The position numbers were made by a program, and so were the translations under genes. Positions 8,747-17,811 of a DNA stretch of 64,000 nt are shown one piece after another. Under the pieces are notes generated by a model, which searched no databases, was not told where the DNA came from, and saw nothing but the letters and a program-made list of their open reading frames with translations. Source of the DNA: Paenibacillus pectinilyticus (lineage in GTDB: Bacteria > Bacillota > Bacilli > Paenibacillales > NBRC-103111). Every line of letters starts with the position of its first letter. Positions within the stretch are counted from its first letter, which is position 1. The stretch spans positions 311,678-375,677 of the forward strand of contig NZ_LYPC01000020.1 of NCBI RefSeq assembly GCF_001700435.1, read 5' to 3'.

Positions 8747-10031
8747 TGTATTTGTACAAACTGAGCGAAAGTTAACCTTTACCTATACCTGGCTAATTAT
8801 TCTATTCTTGGTGTTGTTCTCGATCATAGTTTCTGTCTTCTTTGGTGGTATGGCATATCGAGAGAATCGTCAATTGATTCGAACTACGATGTATGCGACG
8901 GAAAATGGCAGCCCATTGATTCCCGATCTAGTCAGTTCAGATCATGAGGATTTATACTTTTACTATCTGGTGAATGGCAGCGGAAATGTAGTTGGAGGCA
9001 GTGAAGTTTTTCCGCTGAATAATAGCATTAATCTAGAGATGATTGAAGAGTGGCATCCCAATAAGGAGGAGTTTCGCTTAAAATGGCTTTCTGTTCCTCA
9101 CAGTCATCATGAGGGTAAAACGTTAATAGATAGAGATAGGCTGCTATTTGTTGGGGCACGTCCAGCGATTCTGCAAGATGGCAAGAAAGGTACGATTTAC
9201 GTTGCTAAAGATGTGACTTTTTATTTGGATGTATTTCAAAATCTTCTAATTGTGTTTCTGTGTATTCTTGTAATCTTTTTTATCGCAGCCGTATGGTTAA
9301 GTTTGACTATGTCCAAGAAAGCCATGATCCCCATTCAGCGGTCATATCGGCAGCAACAGCAATTTCTTGCGGATGCCTCACACGAACTTCGAACTCCGTT
9401 AAGTATTATGAACACCTCACTGGATGTCATAGAGCTTGAAAACGGGAAAGATTTCACTTCGTATACGAAAGAAGTCATCGTAGATATGAAAGAAGAAGTA
9501 GGACGGATGAGCCGCATGGTTCATCATTTGCTGTTATTAGCGCGTTCTGATTCTGGATCTGTCGAATTTGAGATTGTTGCTTTTGACTTAGTCCCGAGGA
9601 TGCGCCAGTGGGTACAAGCCTTTGAAGCTATTGCTAACCAGAAGGAAATTGTTTTGAACGCACATTTGCCGAGAGAATTGTCCATTAAAGGTGATATTGA
9701 GCGCATGAAGCAACTGGTGTATATACTTTTGGATAATGCGATCAAATACACACCTAAGCATGGAAACGTTAATGTAATCGTCGATCAACAATCTAAACAA
9801 TGGAGCTTAGCGATCCAAGATACGGGGGTTGGTATTCCTATAGAGGACAGGAGGCGGATATTTGACCGGTTCTATCGAGTAGAGAAGCATCGCTCTCGGG
9901 ATGAAGGTAGCGCGGGTCTGGGATTATCAATAGCAAAGTGGATTGTGGAAGCTCATCACGGCTCAATTGAAGTTGAGAGTGTTGTCAATCAGGGAAGTAC
10001 CTTTACGGTGAAGTTCACATACCTTGAATAA
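8724..10031 (+). CDS. Membrane sensor histidine kinase
   Basis: Sensor kinase partner of the regulator just upstream. Two membrane helices (about 18-42 and 172-196) frame an extracytoplasmic domain of about 130 residues. The HisKA box DASHELRTPLSIM (about residue 216) carries the phospho-accepting His; the ATPase part shows LDNAIKYTP (N box), DTGVGIP (G1), FDRFYRVEKH and GSAGLGLSIAK (G2). No HAMP domain is obvious. The extracytoplasmic domain is not a family I recognise, so the signal is unknown. A terminator follows at 10034. Confidence 0.9.
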   Translation: MKFLKKADVFVQTERKLTFTYTWLIILFLVLFSIIVSVFFGGMAYRENRQLIRTTMYATENGSPLIPDLVSSDHEDLYFYYLVNGSGNVVGGSEVFPLNNSINLEMIEEWHPNKEEFRLKWLSVPHSHHEGKTLIDRDRLLFVGARPAILQDGKKGTIYVAKDVTFYLDVFQNLLIVFLCILVIFFIAAVWLSLTMSKKAMIPIQRSYRQQQQFLADASHELRTPLSIMNTSLDVIELENGKDFTSYTKEVIVDMKEEVGRMSRMVHHLLLLARSDSGSVEFEIVAFDLVPRMRQWVQAFEAIANQKEIVLNAHLPRELSIKGDIERMKQLVYILLDNAIKYTPKHGNVNVIVDQQSKQWSLAIQDTGVGIPIEDRRRIFDRFYRVEKHRSRDEGSAGLGLSIAKWIVEAHHGSIEVESVVNQGSTFTVKFTYLE

Positions 10032-10033
10032 GC

Positions 10034-10077
10034 GGTGCCCTTACTCTTTATATCAAAGAGGAGGGTACTTTTTTTCA
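10034..10077 (+). terminator. Terminator after the kinase gene
   Basis: GTGCCCTTACTCTTT pairs with AAAGAGGAGGGTAC, followed by TTTTTTT. Strong hairpin 3 bases after the stop. Confidence 0.75.
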
Positions 10078-10167
10078 TTTACCGTACTTTTACTTTTCAA
10101 AGTTATAGTTACTTATGTGAAGAACATGAACAAGATTAACTGCCCAACGAAAGGATGGATGTAGAGA

Positions 10168-10590
10168 ATGAAACCACGTAAGACTTGGATAAAAAAAGTG
10201 TTTCTAATCGCTGTGATTGCCGGAGTAATCGGAACCGGTGTAGGTGTGGCAGCAAAGATGGACAGGCCCGACTTTAAAGAAGCCTTCAACCATGATATAC
10301 AAATTGCCCAGCAATATAATCCGAAAGGTAACGATAAGGCGTTGGCAGGTAAAGGCGAACATCAAGTGAAAGGCAGCCGTGAAGGTGACCACGGGCATCA
10401 TGATGGTATGGAAGCCGGCATGGCGATTGGAGGAACCGTTCTAGCAATTGGGCTGTTGTTCTGGATTATTAGAAGAAGAAAAAGAAATGGCGGCATGCTT
10501 AAAACCAATAGTACGCATGCCATGATCAATACATCAGATTTCTTGGATCAATGGGAAAACAAACAAATCAATTCAAAGGAGACAAACTAA
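10168..10590 (+). CDS. Small bitopic membrane protein in the PspA operon
   Basis: A 140-residue protein with an N-terminal signal-anchor helix (about 8-29), a hydrophilic middle containing a GDHGHHDG His-rich patch, a second hydrophobic helix (about 83-101) followed by RRRKR, and a hydrophilic C-terminus. It lies one base from the PspA-like gene, so the two form an operon. The architecture suggests a membrane partner that recruits or senses for PspA. I recognise no named family. The His/Asp patch could bind metal. Confidence 0.65.
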   Translation: MKPRKTWIKKVFLIAVIAGVIGTGVGVAAKMDRPDFKEAFNHDIQIAQQYNPKGNDKALAGKGEHQVKGSREGDHGHHDGMEAGMAIGGTVLAIGLLFWIIRRRKRNGGMLKTNSTHAMINTSDFLDQWENKQINSKETN

Positions 10591-10591
10591 T

Positions 10592-11257
10592 ATGGGTATC
10601 TTAAGAAGAGTAAAAGAGTTGTTTTTAGCGGAGACGAATGGACTTTTAGATAAATGTGAACAGCCTCTCAATATGGTGAATCAATATATGCGGGAATTCG
10701 ATTTAGAACTTACGAAAGGACAGAAAGCACTGGCGAATCAGTTGTTCATTGAAAGAAGACAAGCCGCGCTAATCGCTGAGACCGAAACGCAGATTGAAAA
10801 AAGAGACCGCCAATCTAGGCTTGCTGTGAAACAAGGCGAAGAGCATATTGCAAAGCTAGCCATTCAGGAGAAACTGTTGCAAGAGAAAAAACTGGCCACG
10901 TACCAATCACAATATACAACTATCCAAGAGCAGACGAAGGTGCTCGAGGAAAGAATCGCTCAATTGCTTGTTCAATCGGAAGAATTCAACCATCGTCGTT
11001 TATTGTTAGCGTCACGAGCAAATGTGGCTAGCTCCTTGAAGGAGATGTCTCAAAGCGTCGTTTCCTTCCAAACGGAGAATATATCGAAAGGCTTCGCACG
11101 CGTAGAAGAGAAGGTCATGTTGATTGAAGCAGAATTGGAAGCCATGCAGCGGTTTCAATCACCTGTCAAACGATCCGCACCGCAATATTTGGATCCAGGC
11201 CTCAAAGACAATATTGAAAAAGCTTTGGAAGAAATAAAGCTGAAAAAAGAAGATTAA
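10592..11257 (+). CDS. PspA/IM30-family protein
   Basis: Homologue of PspA/LiaH/Vipp1, ESCRT-III-related proteins that assemble on the inner face of the membrane under envelope stress. The opening MGILRRVKELFLAETNGLLD and the long continuous coiled coil (about residues 25-185) are typical; total length 221 aa matches the family. It follows a two-component system and a small membrane protein, an arrangement reminiscent of Lia/Psp stress modules in Firmicutes, where the regulators control the PspA-type gene. Start ATG has AAAGGAGACAAACT upstream. A strong terminator follows. Confidence 0.85.
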   Translation: MGILRRVKELFLAETNGLLDKCEQPLNMVNQYMREFDLELTKGQKALANQLFIERRQAALIAETETQIEKRDRQSRLAVKQGEEHIAKLAIQEKLLQEKKLATYQSQYTTIQEQTKVLEERIAQLLVQSEEFNHRRLLLASRANVASSLKEMSQSVVSFQTENISKGFARVEEKVMLIEAELEAMQRFQSPVKRSAPQYLDPGLKDNIEKALEEIKLKKED

Positions 11258-11262
11258 TAAAT

Positions 11263-11308
11263 AAGACAAGCCAGGACAGAGAATACTCAGACCTGGCTTG
11301 TCTTATTT
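11263..11308 (+). terminator. Terminator after the PspA-like gene
   Basis: AAGACAAGCCAGG / CCTGGCTTGTCTT, a perfect 13-base stem, followed by ATTTAT. Confidence 0.75.
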
Positions 11309-11334
11309 ATCATATCATTTACTGAATTAATTAC

Positions 11335-11463
11335 TATGTTGCAAGTAATGATTTGAAGTCTAGAATGATCTTGGAAGGAATCAATGATGAGGTTATCGAT
11401 GTAACGGGAATACCTATCCGAGATGTATTTGAGAAAAATAATTATCGGGAGGGGAATAAATAA
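11335..11463 (+). pseudogene. Fragment of an MGDG-synthase/UgtP-like glycosyltransferase
   Basis: A 42-codon piece reading YVASNDLKSRMILEGIND and then VIDVTGIPIRDVFEK. The pattern IxVTGIPIR.xFE is characteristic of the N-terminal domain of diacylglycerol glucosyltransferases (MGDG_synth family). No start and no C-terminal donor domain are present. It sits directly before a truncated deacetylase and a truncated PAP2 gene, so this is a decayed locus. Family call is by motif only. Confidence 0.55.
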
Positions 11464-11603
11464 ATAAAATGATACTTATTATAGTTGGTGCATATAGTCA
11501 ACTTAGTATTACAACTTATAGTAAAGAACTTCTTACATCATAGACAAGCAGCAGAACGAATCGTAAAAGACGTTCTTAGTACGATATATTCTCTAGAAAG
11601 AAT

Positions 11604-11905
11604 GTGATAGGCTTGCATACATGGTTATGGAGCATCTTCATAGTATTGCTTCTATATACAATTTTACCCACTCTTACTGTTCGTCTATTTGGATTGTGGG
11701 TGTATAAAAAGAAAGTGACTAGGCAAGGCATAGCTTTAATCTTCGATGATGGTCCTGATCCAGAGTTTACACCGCAATTGTTGGACCTTCTATCCAAATA
11801 TCAGATCAAGGCTACATTCTTTGTACTTGGGTCTAAAGCGGAGAAGTATCCAGATATCATTCTACGAATTCATCATGAAGGCCATTTGATTGGCATTCAG
11901 CTTGC
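11604..11905 (+). pseudogene. 5' part of a polysaccharide deacetylase gene
   Basis: GTG-started frame with an N-terminal membrane helix (about 8-30) and the opening of a NodB-type deacetylase domain: [20 protein letters not shown] carries the first catalytic Asp and the metal-site motif, followed by [19 protein letters not shown]. The frame then runs into an unrelated PAP2-like sequence near 11900, so the second metal-binding half (H-x3-H region onward) is missing. A separate short piece of a deacetylase gene is at 18636-18710. Confidence 0.75.
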
Positions 11906-12306
11906 TTGAATTGATGTGTTTTTCATTTGTTATTGTAGGGGGAGAAGTGTTGGATGAGGGGTTACGCATGTTATTTCATCATGGTGGACAAGCTGCCGGA
12001 AATCACGAATTTCCCTATACATTTCCAAGTAAGCAAACCCTGATTTCATTGACCGTATGCGGCTTTGCTGCTTATTTATTAGTTAGACATAAAGGGAATT
12101 TAAGTCTTCGCATTACAGCAACGTTGTTAGTTATTACGTTATTTCTGTTGGTCGGGATCAGCCGCGTCTATTTCTATGTACAATTTCCTAGTGATGTTCT
12201 TGCTGGGTACATATTTGGAAGGTGTTTGGCTCAGCTTAAACGTGACTCTGCTAGAGATTCTTCGTATGCTGAACAGAAATGAAATTCGAGAAGGAGTTAA
12301 GCCCTA
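11900..12306 (+). pseudogene. 3' part of a DedA-PAP2 gene
   Basis: C-terminal PAP2-like segment, paralogous to the end of the gene at 47944-49233: LMCFSFVIVGGEVLDEGLRM, YTFPSKQTLISL, VGISRVYFYVQFPSDVLAGY. A frameshift near 12220 moves the tail (VWLSLNVTLLEILRMLNRNE) to another frame. The N-terminal DedA part is absent and the fragment is joined to the deacetylase piece. As in its relatives, the catalytic His of the PAP2 motifs are replaced (PSKQ, Q in the third block). Confidence 0.75.
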
Positions 12307-12321
12307 ATTTTGAAAAAAAGT

Positions 12322-12359
12322 AAAACCAATGCCATGACTAACATGGATTGGAGTTTTTT
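12322..12359 (+). terminator. Terminator
   Basis: CCAATGCCATG pairs with CATGGATTGG (one bulge), followed by AGTTTTTT. Confidence 0.55.
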
Positions 12360-12490
12360 AGGTATTTTTGTGCCTAGTCTTTAGGATTCTCATTTTTTTT
12401 TCATTTCCATCACGTAATGTTAATAACAGATAATGAGGATGCGCTTATTCCTCAGAAGGTTTAGGAAGAAAGAGAGGAGTAGAACATCAC

Positions 12491-13477
12491 ATGAAAGCAT
12501 CCTTGGGTATGTTATATTTTCTAGTGTTTGTGATGACAGCGTGCTCCAATACGGATCAAAGTCATCCATCGACAACAGAATTATCTCCGAGCCCTAGTAC
12601 TATTCATTCACCAACGCTTCCACCAGTTCGTACATCTCCAACACTAAGTCCCAGCCCAAGTCCCAGCCCAGTGTCAACGAGTTCAGCTCAACCAAAGGTT
12701 TCTCAACCAATTTTTGAAGGGACAAGACCTGACCATGTCGTCATCGTTATTGAAGAAAATCATTCTTATGAGACATTAATCGGAAATCGTTCGGCTCCCT
12801 ATATCAATGCATTGGCCAAGCAAGGAGCATTTTTTACGCATTCCTATGCTGTTGCACATCCGAGTCAGCCAAATTATTTTGTGCTCTTCTCTGGATCAAA
12901 TCAAGGAGTTACTGATGACTCATGCGGACATGTGTTCAAAACAGCAAATTTGGCAAGCGAACTGGTACAAGCAGGCTATTCATTTGCCGGTTATTCGGAA
13001 GATTTACCTGGGATCGGTTCAACATCTTGTACCAATCACCAATATGGTCGAAAACACAGCCCTTGGGTGAGTTTCTCCAATGTAGCGAAGGAGAGTAACC
13101 TACCTTTTACTCAATTTCCACCAGATTTTAGCAAACTGCCTACGGTATCTTTTGTCATACCTAATTTAGATAATGATATGCATGATGGGACCATTCTTTC
13201 TGCTGATGAATGGCTGAAAACCCAAATCGGTCCCTATGTGAATTGGGCTCAAAGTCATAATAGCTTGCTCATACTCACATGGGACGAAGATGATACCTCG
13301 AAAGACAACCATATACCAACGATTTTTGTAGGATCGATGGTCAAGCCCGTTCGTTATGATCAGCATATTACCCATTTGAATGTTTTACGAACGATAGAAG
13401 ATTTATATCATCTGCCTTATTTGGGGGCGACAAAGGATGCATCAGCTATTCAAGGTATCTGGAAAGCTCAGAGTTAA
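12491..13477 (+). CDS. Phosphoesterase-family lipoprotein (phospholipase C/acid phosphatase type)
   Basis: Secreted, lipid-anchored protein: signal peptide with lipobox ending FVMTAC (Cys about residue 18), then a Ser/Pro-rich spacer (about 25-75) that holds the domain away from the membrane. The catalytic part belongs to the phosphoesterase family (PF04185-type). Visible features are VVIVIEENHSYETLIG, FFTHSYAVAHPSQPNYFVLF, PNLDNDMHDGT and LTWDEDD, which are the metal and active-site blocks of this family. It is likely to act on phosphate esters in the wall space; substrate unknown. A PhoP-like TTTCATTTCCATC stretch lies upstream (12390-12415) but I cannot assign it. Confidence 0.82.
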   Translation: MKASLGMLYFLVFVMTACSNTDQSHPSTTELSPSPSTIHSPTLPPVRTSPTLSPSPSPSPVSTSSAQPKVSQPIFEGTRPDHVVIVIEENHSYETLIGNRSAPYINALAKQGAFFTHSYAVAHPSQPNYFVLFSGSNQGVTDDSCGHVFKTANLASELVQAGYSFAGYSEDLPGIGSTSCTNHQYGRKHSPWVSFSNVAKESNLPFTQFPPDFSKLPTVSFVIPNLDNDMHDGTILSADEWLKTQIGPYVNWAQSHNSLLILTWDEDDTSKDNHIPTIFVGSMVKPVRYDQHITHLNVLRTIEDLYHLPYLGATKDASAIQGIWKAQS

Positions 13478-13547
13478 AAGAGATTTAAGAAATGTAACGC
13501 CTATGACAGTGCATATTCGCAAAATGAACAGGAAAGGATGTGTTAAA

Positions 13548-13727
13548 ATGAGAGAACCATTGGATGAAATGGATGTTTTTCTGCGTACGATACACGAGCT
13601 AGAAGAGAAAGTAGTAAGGCTTATTCAGGGTTCGAATTTAACTGAAACGGAAAAGGCCTTCATCCTAGAGCATATTCTTATCATTCCCGGAAAGTGTAAA
13701 GATCATGAAGCGAAGAATGTACGATGA
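13548..13727 (+). CDS. Small acidic hypothetical protein
   Basis: 59 residues from ATG 13548, preceded by AGGAAAGG. The sequence is helical in character (DEMDVFLRTIHELEEKVVRL) and ends in a polar stretch containing GKCKDHE. It follows the phosphoesterase gene by 70 bases and is closed by the terminator at 13742-13776. I recognise no family. Confidence 0.5.
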   Translation: MREPLDEMDVFLRTIHELEEKVVRLIQGSNLTETEKAFILEHILIIPGKCKDHEAKNVR

Positions 13728-13741
13728 TACAATACAAAGAG

Positions 13742-13776
13742 ACCTCCCTCACGTATGAAGTGAAGGAGGTTTTTCT
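13742..13776 (+). terminator. Terminator between convergent genes
   Basis: ACCTCCCTCAC ... GTGAAGGAGGT hairpin followed by TTTTTCT. It lies between this unit and the convergent NlpC/P60 gene. Confidence 0.7.
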
Positions 13777-13779
13777 ACT

Positions 13780-14298
13780 TTATTTAATGACGCGGCGAGC
13801 CGTCTTATAATGCGTGCTCCACCAACCGGAATTCATATCCGAGAAGGTTACACCAGGGCTGCCATACGTATGCATGACTTTGCCATTCCCAATATAAATA
13901 CCAACATGATGAATAGGTGAATAGAAGAAGACTAGATCTCCTGGTTTTAGTTGATTCCTAGGTACGTAACTACCTACTTGTGATTGCTCTTTAGAAGAAC
14001 GCGGCAGCGAAATGCCATACTGGCCATAGACATATTGCGTAAAGGAAGAACAGTCAAATGTGCGTGTATTTCCTTTCTGAGAACCGAACTTATAGGAAAC
14101 ACCGAGATATTTTTTACCCAAGCTGATGATGCCATCGGCTTTGGTAGATACGGAAGTTGATGTTGCTGACATCGTGTTCGTTGTAGCAGCGTGAGCCGCA
14201 TGTGGAGCGGCCATCACACTAATAGAAGCAAATAAGGAAACACTAAGTGTAATTCCTAATAGCGACTTTTTCAGGCGATTCGTTTTCATAGGATTCAT
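13780..14298 (-). CDS. Secreted NlpC/P60 peptidoglycan endopeptidase
   Basis: Exported cell-wall hydrolase that cleaves the peptide stem (gamma-D-Glu-diamino acid type bond in this family). Signal peptide about 1-38 (AAPHAAHA cleavage region), then a single NlpC/P60 domain. The catalytic Cys is in TFDCSSFTQYVYG, the first His in HHVGIYIG, and the second polar/His in VMHTYGSPG. No LysM or SH3 binding domain is present, so it is a short, free enzyme of 172 aa. AAGGAGG lies 10 bases before the ATG. The 14299-14616 interval upstream shows hairpins but no clear riboswitch. Confidence 0.88.
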   Translation of the reverse strand: MNPMKTNRLKKSLLGITLSVSLFASISVMAAPHAAHAATTNTMSATSTSVSTKADGIISLGKKYLGVSYKFGSQKGNTRTFDCSSFTQYVYGQYGISLPRSSKEQSQVGSYVPRNQLKPGDLVFFYSPIHHVGIYIGNGKVMHTYGSPGVTFSDMNSGWWSTHYKTARRVIK

Positions 14299-14472
14299 GA
14301 TTGGATATCCTCCTTAAGGATCGTGTATTAGGCTTTCACTTGGCCTGGGATAACCTTAACACACTTAGAACCTCCTAAGGATTACTAACTAGCTCTGGAA
14401 TAAAGAGCTCACAAGGACATAGCGCGATTTATTAGAAAACGATGAGAATTTAGTGAGCAAAAAAATATTGAC

Positions 14473-14521
14473 ATCATAAATAAGGGACGTAAAAGCTAGT
14501 TCATGCATCCCCTTTATGATA
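14473..14521. repeat. Inverted repeat in the 14.3-14.6 kb gap
   Basis: ATCATAAATAAGGGA pairs with TCCCCTTTATGAT across a loop of about 20 bases. Function unclear; it could be a weak terminator or the remains of a small mobile repeat. The rest of 14299-14616 holds no gene I can support. Confidence 0.35.
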
Positions 14522-14616
14522 ACATTCTAATCTAACCTCTTAGGATGCTACCGTGATGGCTCGGATACTATGGCAATATACTGTACCATAGTTCCTATCT
14601 GAATGGTGGTGTGCTT

Positions 14617-15691
14617 ATGCTTGATACGGTCGGTATCTTGGTGGATCGGCAAACATTTAAAGGAATTCCAAGCAGATGAACAGGGAATGAACGGCTTGCT
14701 CTTTAAAACAAAGCGGCAAAGGAGCTTGGCTTAAGACTCTTTTACATGTCGCTAGATCATTTAGGGAGTAGATCAGCATCTGGGTTTATTTATCGTAAAA
14801 AGACATACAAGCTGGAACGCCGTCCTATTCCCGAAGTAAGACATAACCGCGTCATTACTTTTTCGTCCAAGGAGAATGGGAAACTCAAGCAAGTATCGCA
14901 AGCTAGCTATTTATATCAATCGACAGAATCGATATGATAAGTATAGGATCTATAAACTGATCTATCAGAATCCAACGCTACGAGCTTATTTTCCTGTATC
15001 AATGCCATTTACACCAGAGGAACTACAATCGGCAATGAAGAATTATTCTTCTTTATATATCAAGCCTACGAATAGCAGTGTGGGCGAAGGGATTATGAAA
15101 CTTAAGAAGCATAAGAGCGGGAAATGGCTGTTTTACTGGAAGAAAGGGTCACCCAAATTGCTATCGAGAAAAAAAGCAGTAACTACGATCACGAGGTATG
15201 TGGGTAAATTGAGATATATGATTCAAGAAGCCATTCCTGTAGCAACATACAAGGGAAGACCTTATGATATACGCGTAACGCTACAACGCGGCAGCACGGG
15301 GAGTTGGCAAGTCATTGGAATGATTGGCAGGATAGCAGCGACAGGAAGACATGTAACGAATGTGGCCAAAGGTGGAAAAGTAAAAAAGGTCGAGGAGTTG
15401 TTCCTTGCGAGCGGATTTGAACACGAACAGATGGCTTCTGCTATCCGCGAAGCTTCCATGCAGATTATGTCTTATTTGAGCGGGAAATTGCCTCAATTGG
15501 CAGACGTCGGTCTAGATATCGGAGTAGATCGACAAGGCGCTATTCAATTAATAGAAATCAACGGACGAGATCAGCGCTATTCTTTTAAAAAGGCAAAGTT
15601 GAGATCAACATTTTATCGGACCTATGAAACACCAAAGAAATATGCGAAGTATATATTGAATCAAAAAGCATCAAAACCCTCTAACTTTTAA
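14617..15691 (+). pseudogene. YheC/YheD-type ATP-grasp gene with stops and a frameshift
   Basis: Nearly full-length member of the spore-coat-associated YheC/YheD family. From ATG 14617 the frame reads MLDTVGILVDRQTFKGIPS, then an in-frame TGA and, 14 codons later, a TAA, then continues (AAKELGLRLFYMSLDHLG). A one-base shift near 14900-14925 leads to the C-terminal ATP-grasp part: NRQNRYDKYRIYKLIYQNP, KPTNSSVGEGIMKL (ATP loop), YDIRVTLQRG, GMIGRIA, DVGLDIGVD and LIEINGRDQ (metal-binding end). The C-terminal 271-residue frame is open and could in theory be made alone, but lacks a good ribosome-binding site. Confidence 0.78.
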
Positions 15692-15707
15692 TGGTTAGAG
15701 GGTTTTT
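15673..15707 (+). terminator. Terminator at the end of the YheC/YheD pseudogene
   Basis: AAACCCTCTAAC / GTTAGAGGGTTTTT. The stop codon lies in the loop. Confidence 0.7.
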
Positions 15708-16240
15708 CATGGGGAGGGAAATGATAACTTCCGTTCCGCAATTCCATTCACTATTCAATTGGATGGTTCCACCATGCAGGGTGACAATCGATTTGGCTAT
15801 GGCTAGGCCTAAGCCAGATCCGCCTGTTTGCCGGCTCCTAGAGCGGTCAACGCGATAGAACCTGTCGAAAATGAAAGGCAAAAATTCGGAAGGATTACCG
15901 ATGCCATCATCAACAATTCGGATACATACATGTGATTCCTGATGTTCGAGGTAAATGTCTATACGGTGGTTCGCATATTTTAAAGCATTATCCAAGATAA
16001 TTAAAATCACCTATTTGACCTGTATGTAAACGATCCACTGCTAAGAATAGATTTGAAGCAGAAGGGGATAGCAGCATATTTTTATTTGAAAGTGGCTGTA
16101 GAAGGTGAATGGTCTCCTTAAAGAGTGAGATCAGATCAAAATTACTAATGGAGAGAGCCTCGACTCATGTTCTAATTCAGCTAATTCAAGCAGTTGGTAT
16201 GTAACATGCTTCATTCGGTTACTACGTTGGAAGATAAATT
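15690..16240 (-). pseudogene. Broken sensor histidine kinase
   Basis: Minus-strand remains of a kinase. The ATPase end is best kept (LDNALKYAN, DDGIGNPSEFLPFIFDRFYR, GSGLGLAIAKSIV; 15681-16010). Upstream, in other frames, are pieces of the dimerisation helix (RMKHVTYQLLELAELEHES, near 16150-16220) and linker (DLISLFKETIHLLQP). Several frameshifts and a missing N-terminus make it non-functional. It faces away from an equally broken ABC permease gene. Confidence 0.75.
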
Positions 16241-16266
16241 CTTGAAAATGACAGGCGGTGAGTCCA

Positions 16267-17003
16267 ATGGTTAATCTGCTCTTAAATGAAAATATGAAGA
16301 TATACCAACGATTGCGAACGTGGTTATTGATTATTGGTCTGGTTGTCACGATGGTTTGCTTTTTGATTGCCCAACAATACAGTGTGAAGCCTACGCAGGT
16401 GGCAGATGCGAATTGGCAGATCAATATGCAGCAATAGATTCAAAATGATACTCTGCAATTAAATAATATGAACAGAGGACCTGAATGGAAAGCACATGTT
16501 ACTTCGCGTATCAATGTGAATCAGTATCATATTGATCATAATATCCCGCCTACAGAGGAAACGCTTTTTGGGAAATATGCTGAATGCTATATATCGGCAT
16601 TTACTTTTTCGATATTGTTATTCATTCTCTTGTTCGCTACGGCCTTCTTAGTATCAGAACTCCTGCATGGATTTAAGGACATAAGTGCTCCGTATGTTTA
16701 CGCATCGAGTGATACGATTGCTCATGAAACAAGTATCGTGAAACATGCTATTAGTGCCTATTTATATCAAGGTATTCAAATGGTGTTGGTTGTCACTTTG
16801 GCCTTTAAGATATCTACGATTTCACGCAGCAGTTCGAACGCTATCGCGCTTTCGATTGGTATCATGTTTGCTTTGGGACAAGCATCGTTGGATTCTTGAG
16901 CCAAATATAACTGGGCCAAATATTACTTATTTGAAAATACGGATTTAACACAATATTTGAATGGTGCTCCCTATATTGTAGCAATGTCATTAGCTTTAAG
17001 CTG
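16267..17003 (+). pseudogene. Broken ABC-2 type permease
   Basis: Starts like an ABC-2 permease (MVNLLLNENMKIYQRLRTWL and a hydrophobic helix). The frame is interrupted by an in-frame TAG at about 16436 (MQQ-stop-IQNDTLQLNN) and a TGA at about 16900 (LDS-stop-AKYNWAKYY). An internal segment of the family (helices 2-3) is deleted around 16640. Later blocks are GFKDISAPYVYAS, HETSIVKHAI and the ending ENTDLTQYLNGAP. No ATPase gene is adjacent. Confidence 0.75.
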
Positions 17004-17033
17004 ACATTCAAAGCCAGCAGATCATAATCATTT

Positions 17034-17696
17034 TCAGCGTTCAATTGAACGAACTCTTTTAGCGCGATTTTCCATATACCATTGAAAGATCCAAACACTG
17101 AAAGTGAACCAGAATCCGCTAGCAAAATAAGCGCCAACAACGTCACTCGGATAATGGACACCGAGATAGATCCGACTAATACCAATCATGAGTATCATTA
17201 GGATACTGATCAAAATGACCGTCGTTCGACCGCGTTTTGTAGGGACATGTCGCCATAGTAGAAAGGCAAGTGCGGCATACAGCGCAAAAGCCTCCATGGA
17301 ATGGCCGCTGGGAAAGCTGTACCCTGTTTCTTGAATTATTCTGTGAAGCGAAGGGCGCTCCCTTTGAAAAATCATTTTCAAGATAAAATTCAAAATGGCG
17401 GTGCCCGCCACAAGGACCAGAAATAGAACTAATTCTAGTCGGTGGTGGAGGAATTTAAAGAAGAGGAATAAACAGCCTATTGCAATGACAATCACAACGG
17501 GCGTTGAACCGATGAAAGTAAAAGCTTTCATTAGCGAAGTCAGCCATGGTCTTTCCATTCCTTGAATCGAAGCGATCACGCTGCTGTCAAAATGTGCAAT
17601 CGGCTGTCCTTTTAACAGGGAAGCAACCACTAAAAAGCAAAGAACAGAAATGACGCTTAGAACAAGGAAAATAGTTACTTTTAATTTTGAATGCAT
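17034..17696 (-). CDS. PAP2-family membrane phosphatase
   Basis: Membrane phosphatase with all PAP2 catalytic blocks: KMIFQRERPS, SFPSGHSMEAFALYA and SRIYLGVHYPSDV. It probably acts on a lipid phosphate or diphosphate such as undecaprenyl diphosphate or phosphatidylglycerol phosphate. Six membrane segments are expected in 220 residues. I choose ATG 17696 (MHSKLKVTIF), with GGAG 11 bases upstream; the frame remains open a further 32 codons without better support. The gene is divergent from the COG4705-like gene. Confidence 0.85.
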   Translation of the reverse strand: MHSKLKVTIFLVLSVISVLCFLVVASLLKGQPIAHFDSSVIASIQGMERPWLTSLMKAFTFIGSTPVVIVIAIGCLFLFFKFLHHRLELVLFLVLVAGTAILNFILKMIFQRERPSLHRIIQETGYSFPSGHSMEAFALYAALAFLLWRHVPTKRGRTTVILISILMILMIGISRIYLGVHYPSDVVGAYFASGFWFTFSVWIFQWYMENRAKRVRSIER

Positions 17697-17811
17697 GGTG
17701 AAGTTAGCTCCAATTCTCTGTAAAAGCATGATAAGGATAGTATTGCAATTTAAGTCGTTACTATGTCGCCACGTAAAAATTCGCAACTTCAAGGGTAAGG
17801 AGAAATCAAGA

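Noticed and set aside
14299-14470. Possible c-di-AMP (ydaO-type) riboswitch upstream of the NlpC/P60 gene
   Set aside because: Such riboswitches often precede wall hydrolases, but the conserved core sequences are not seen here; only small hairpins and the ribosome-binding site are visible.
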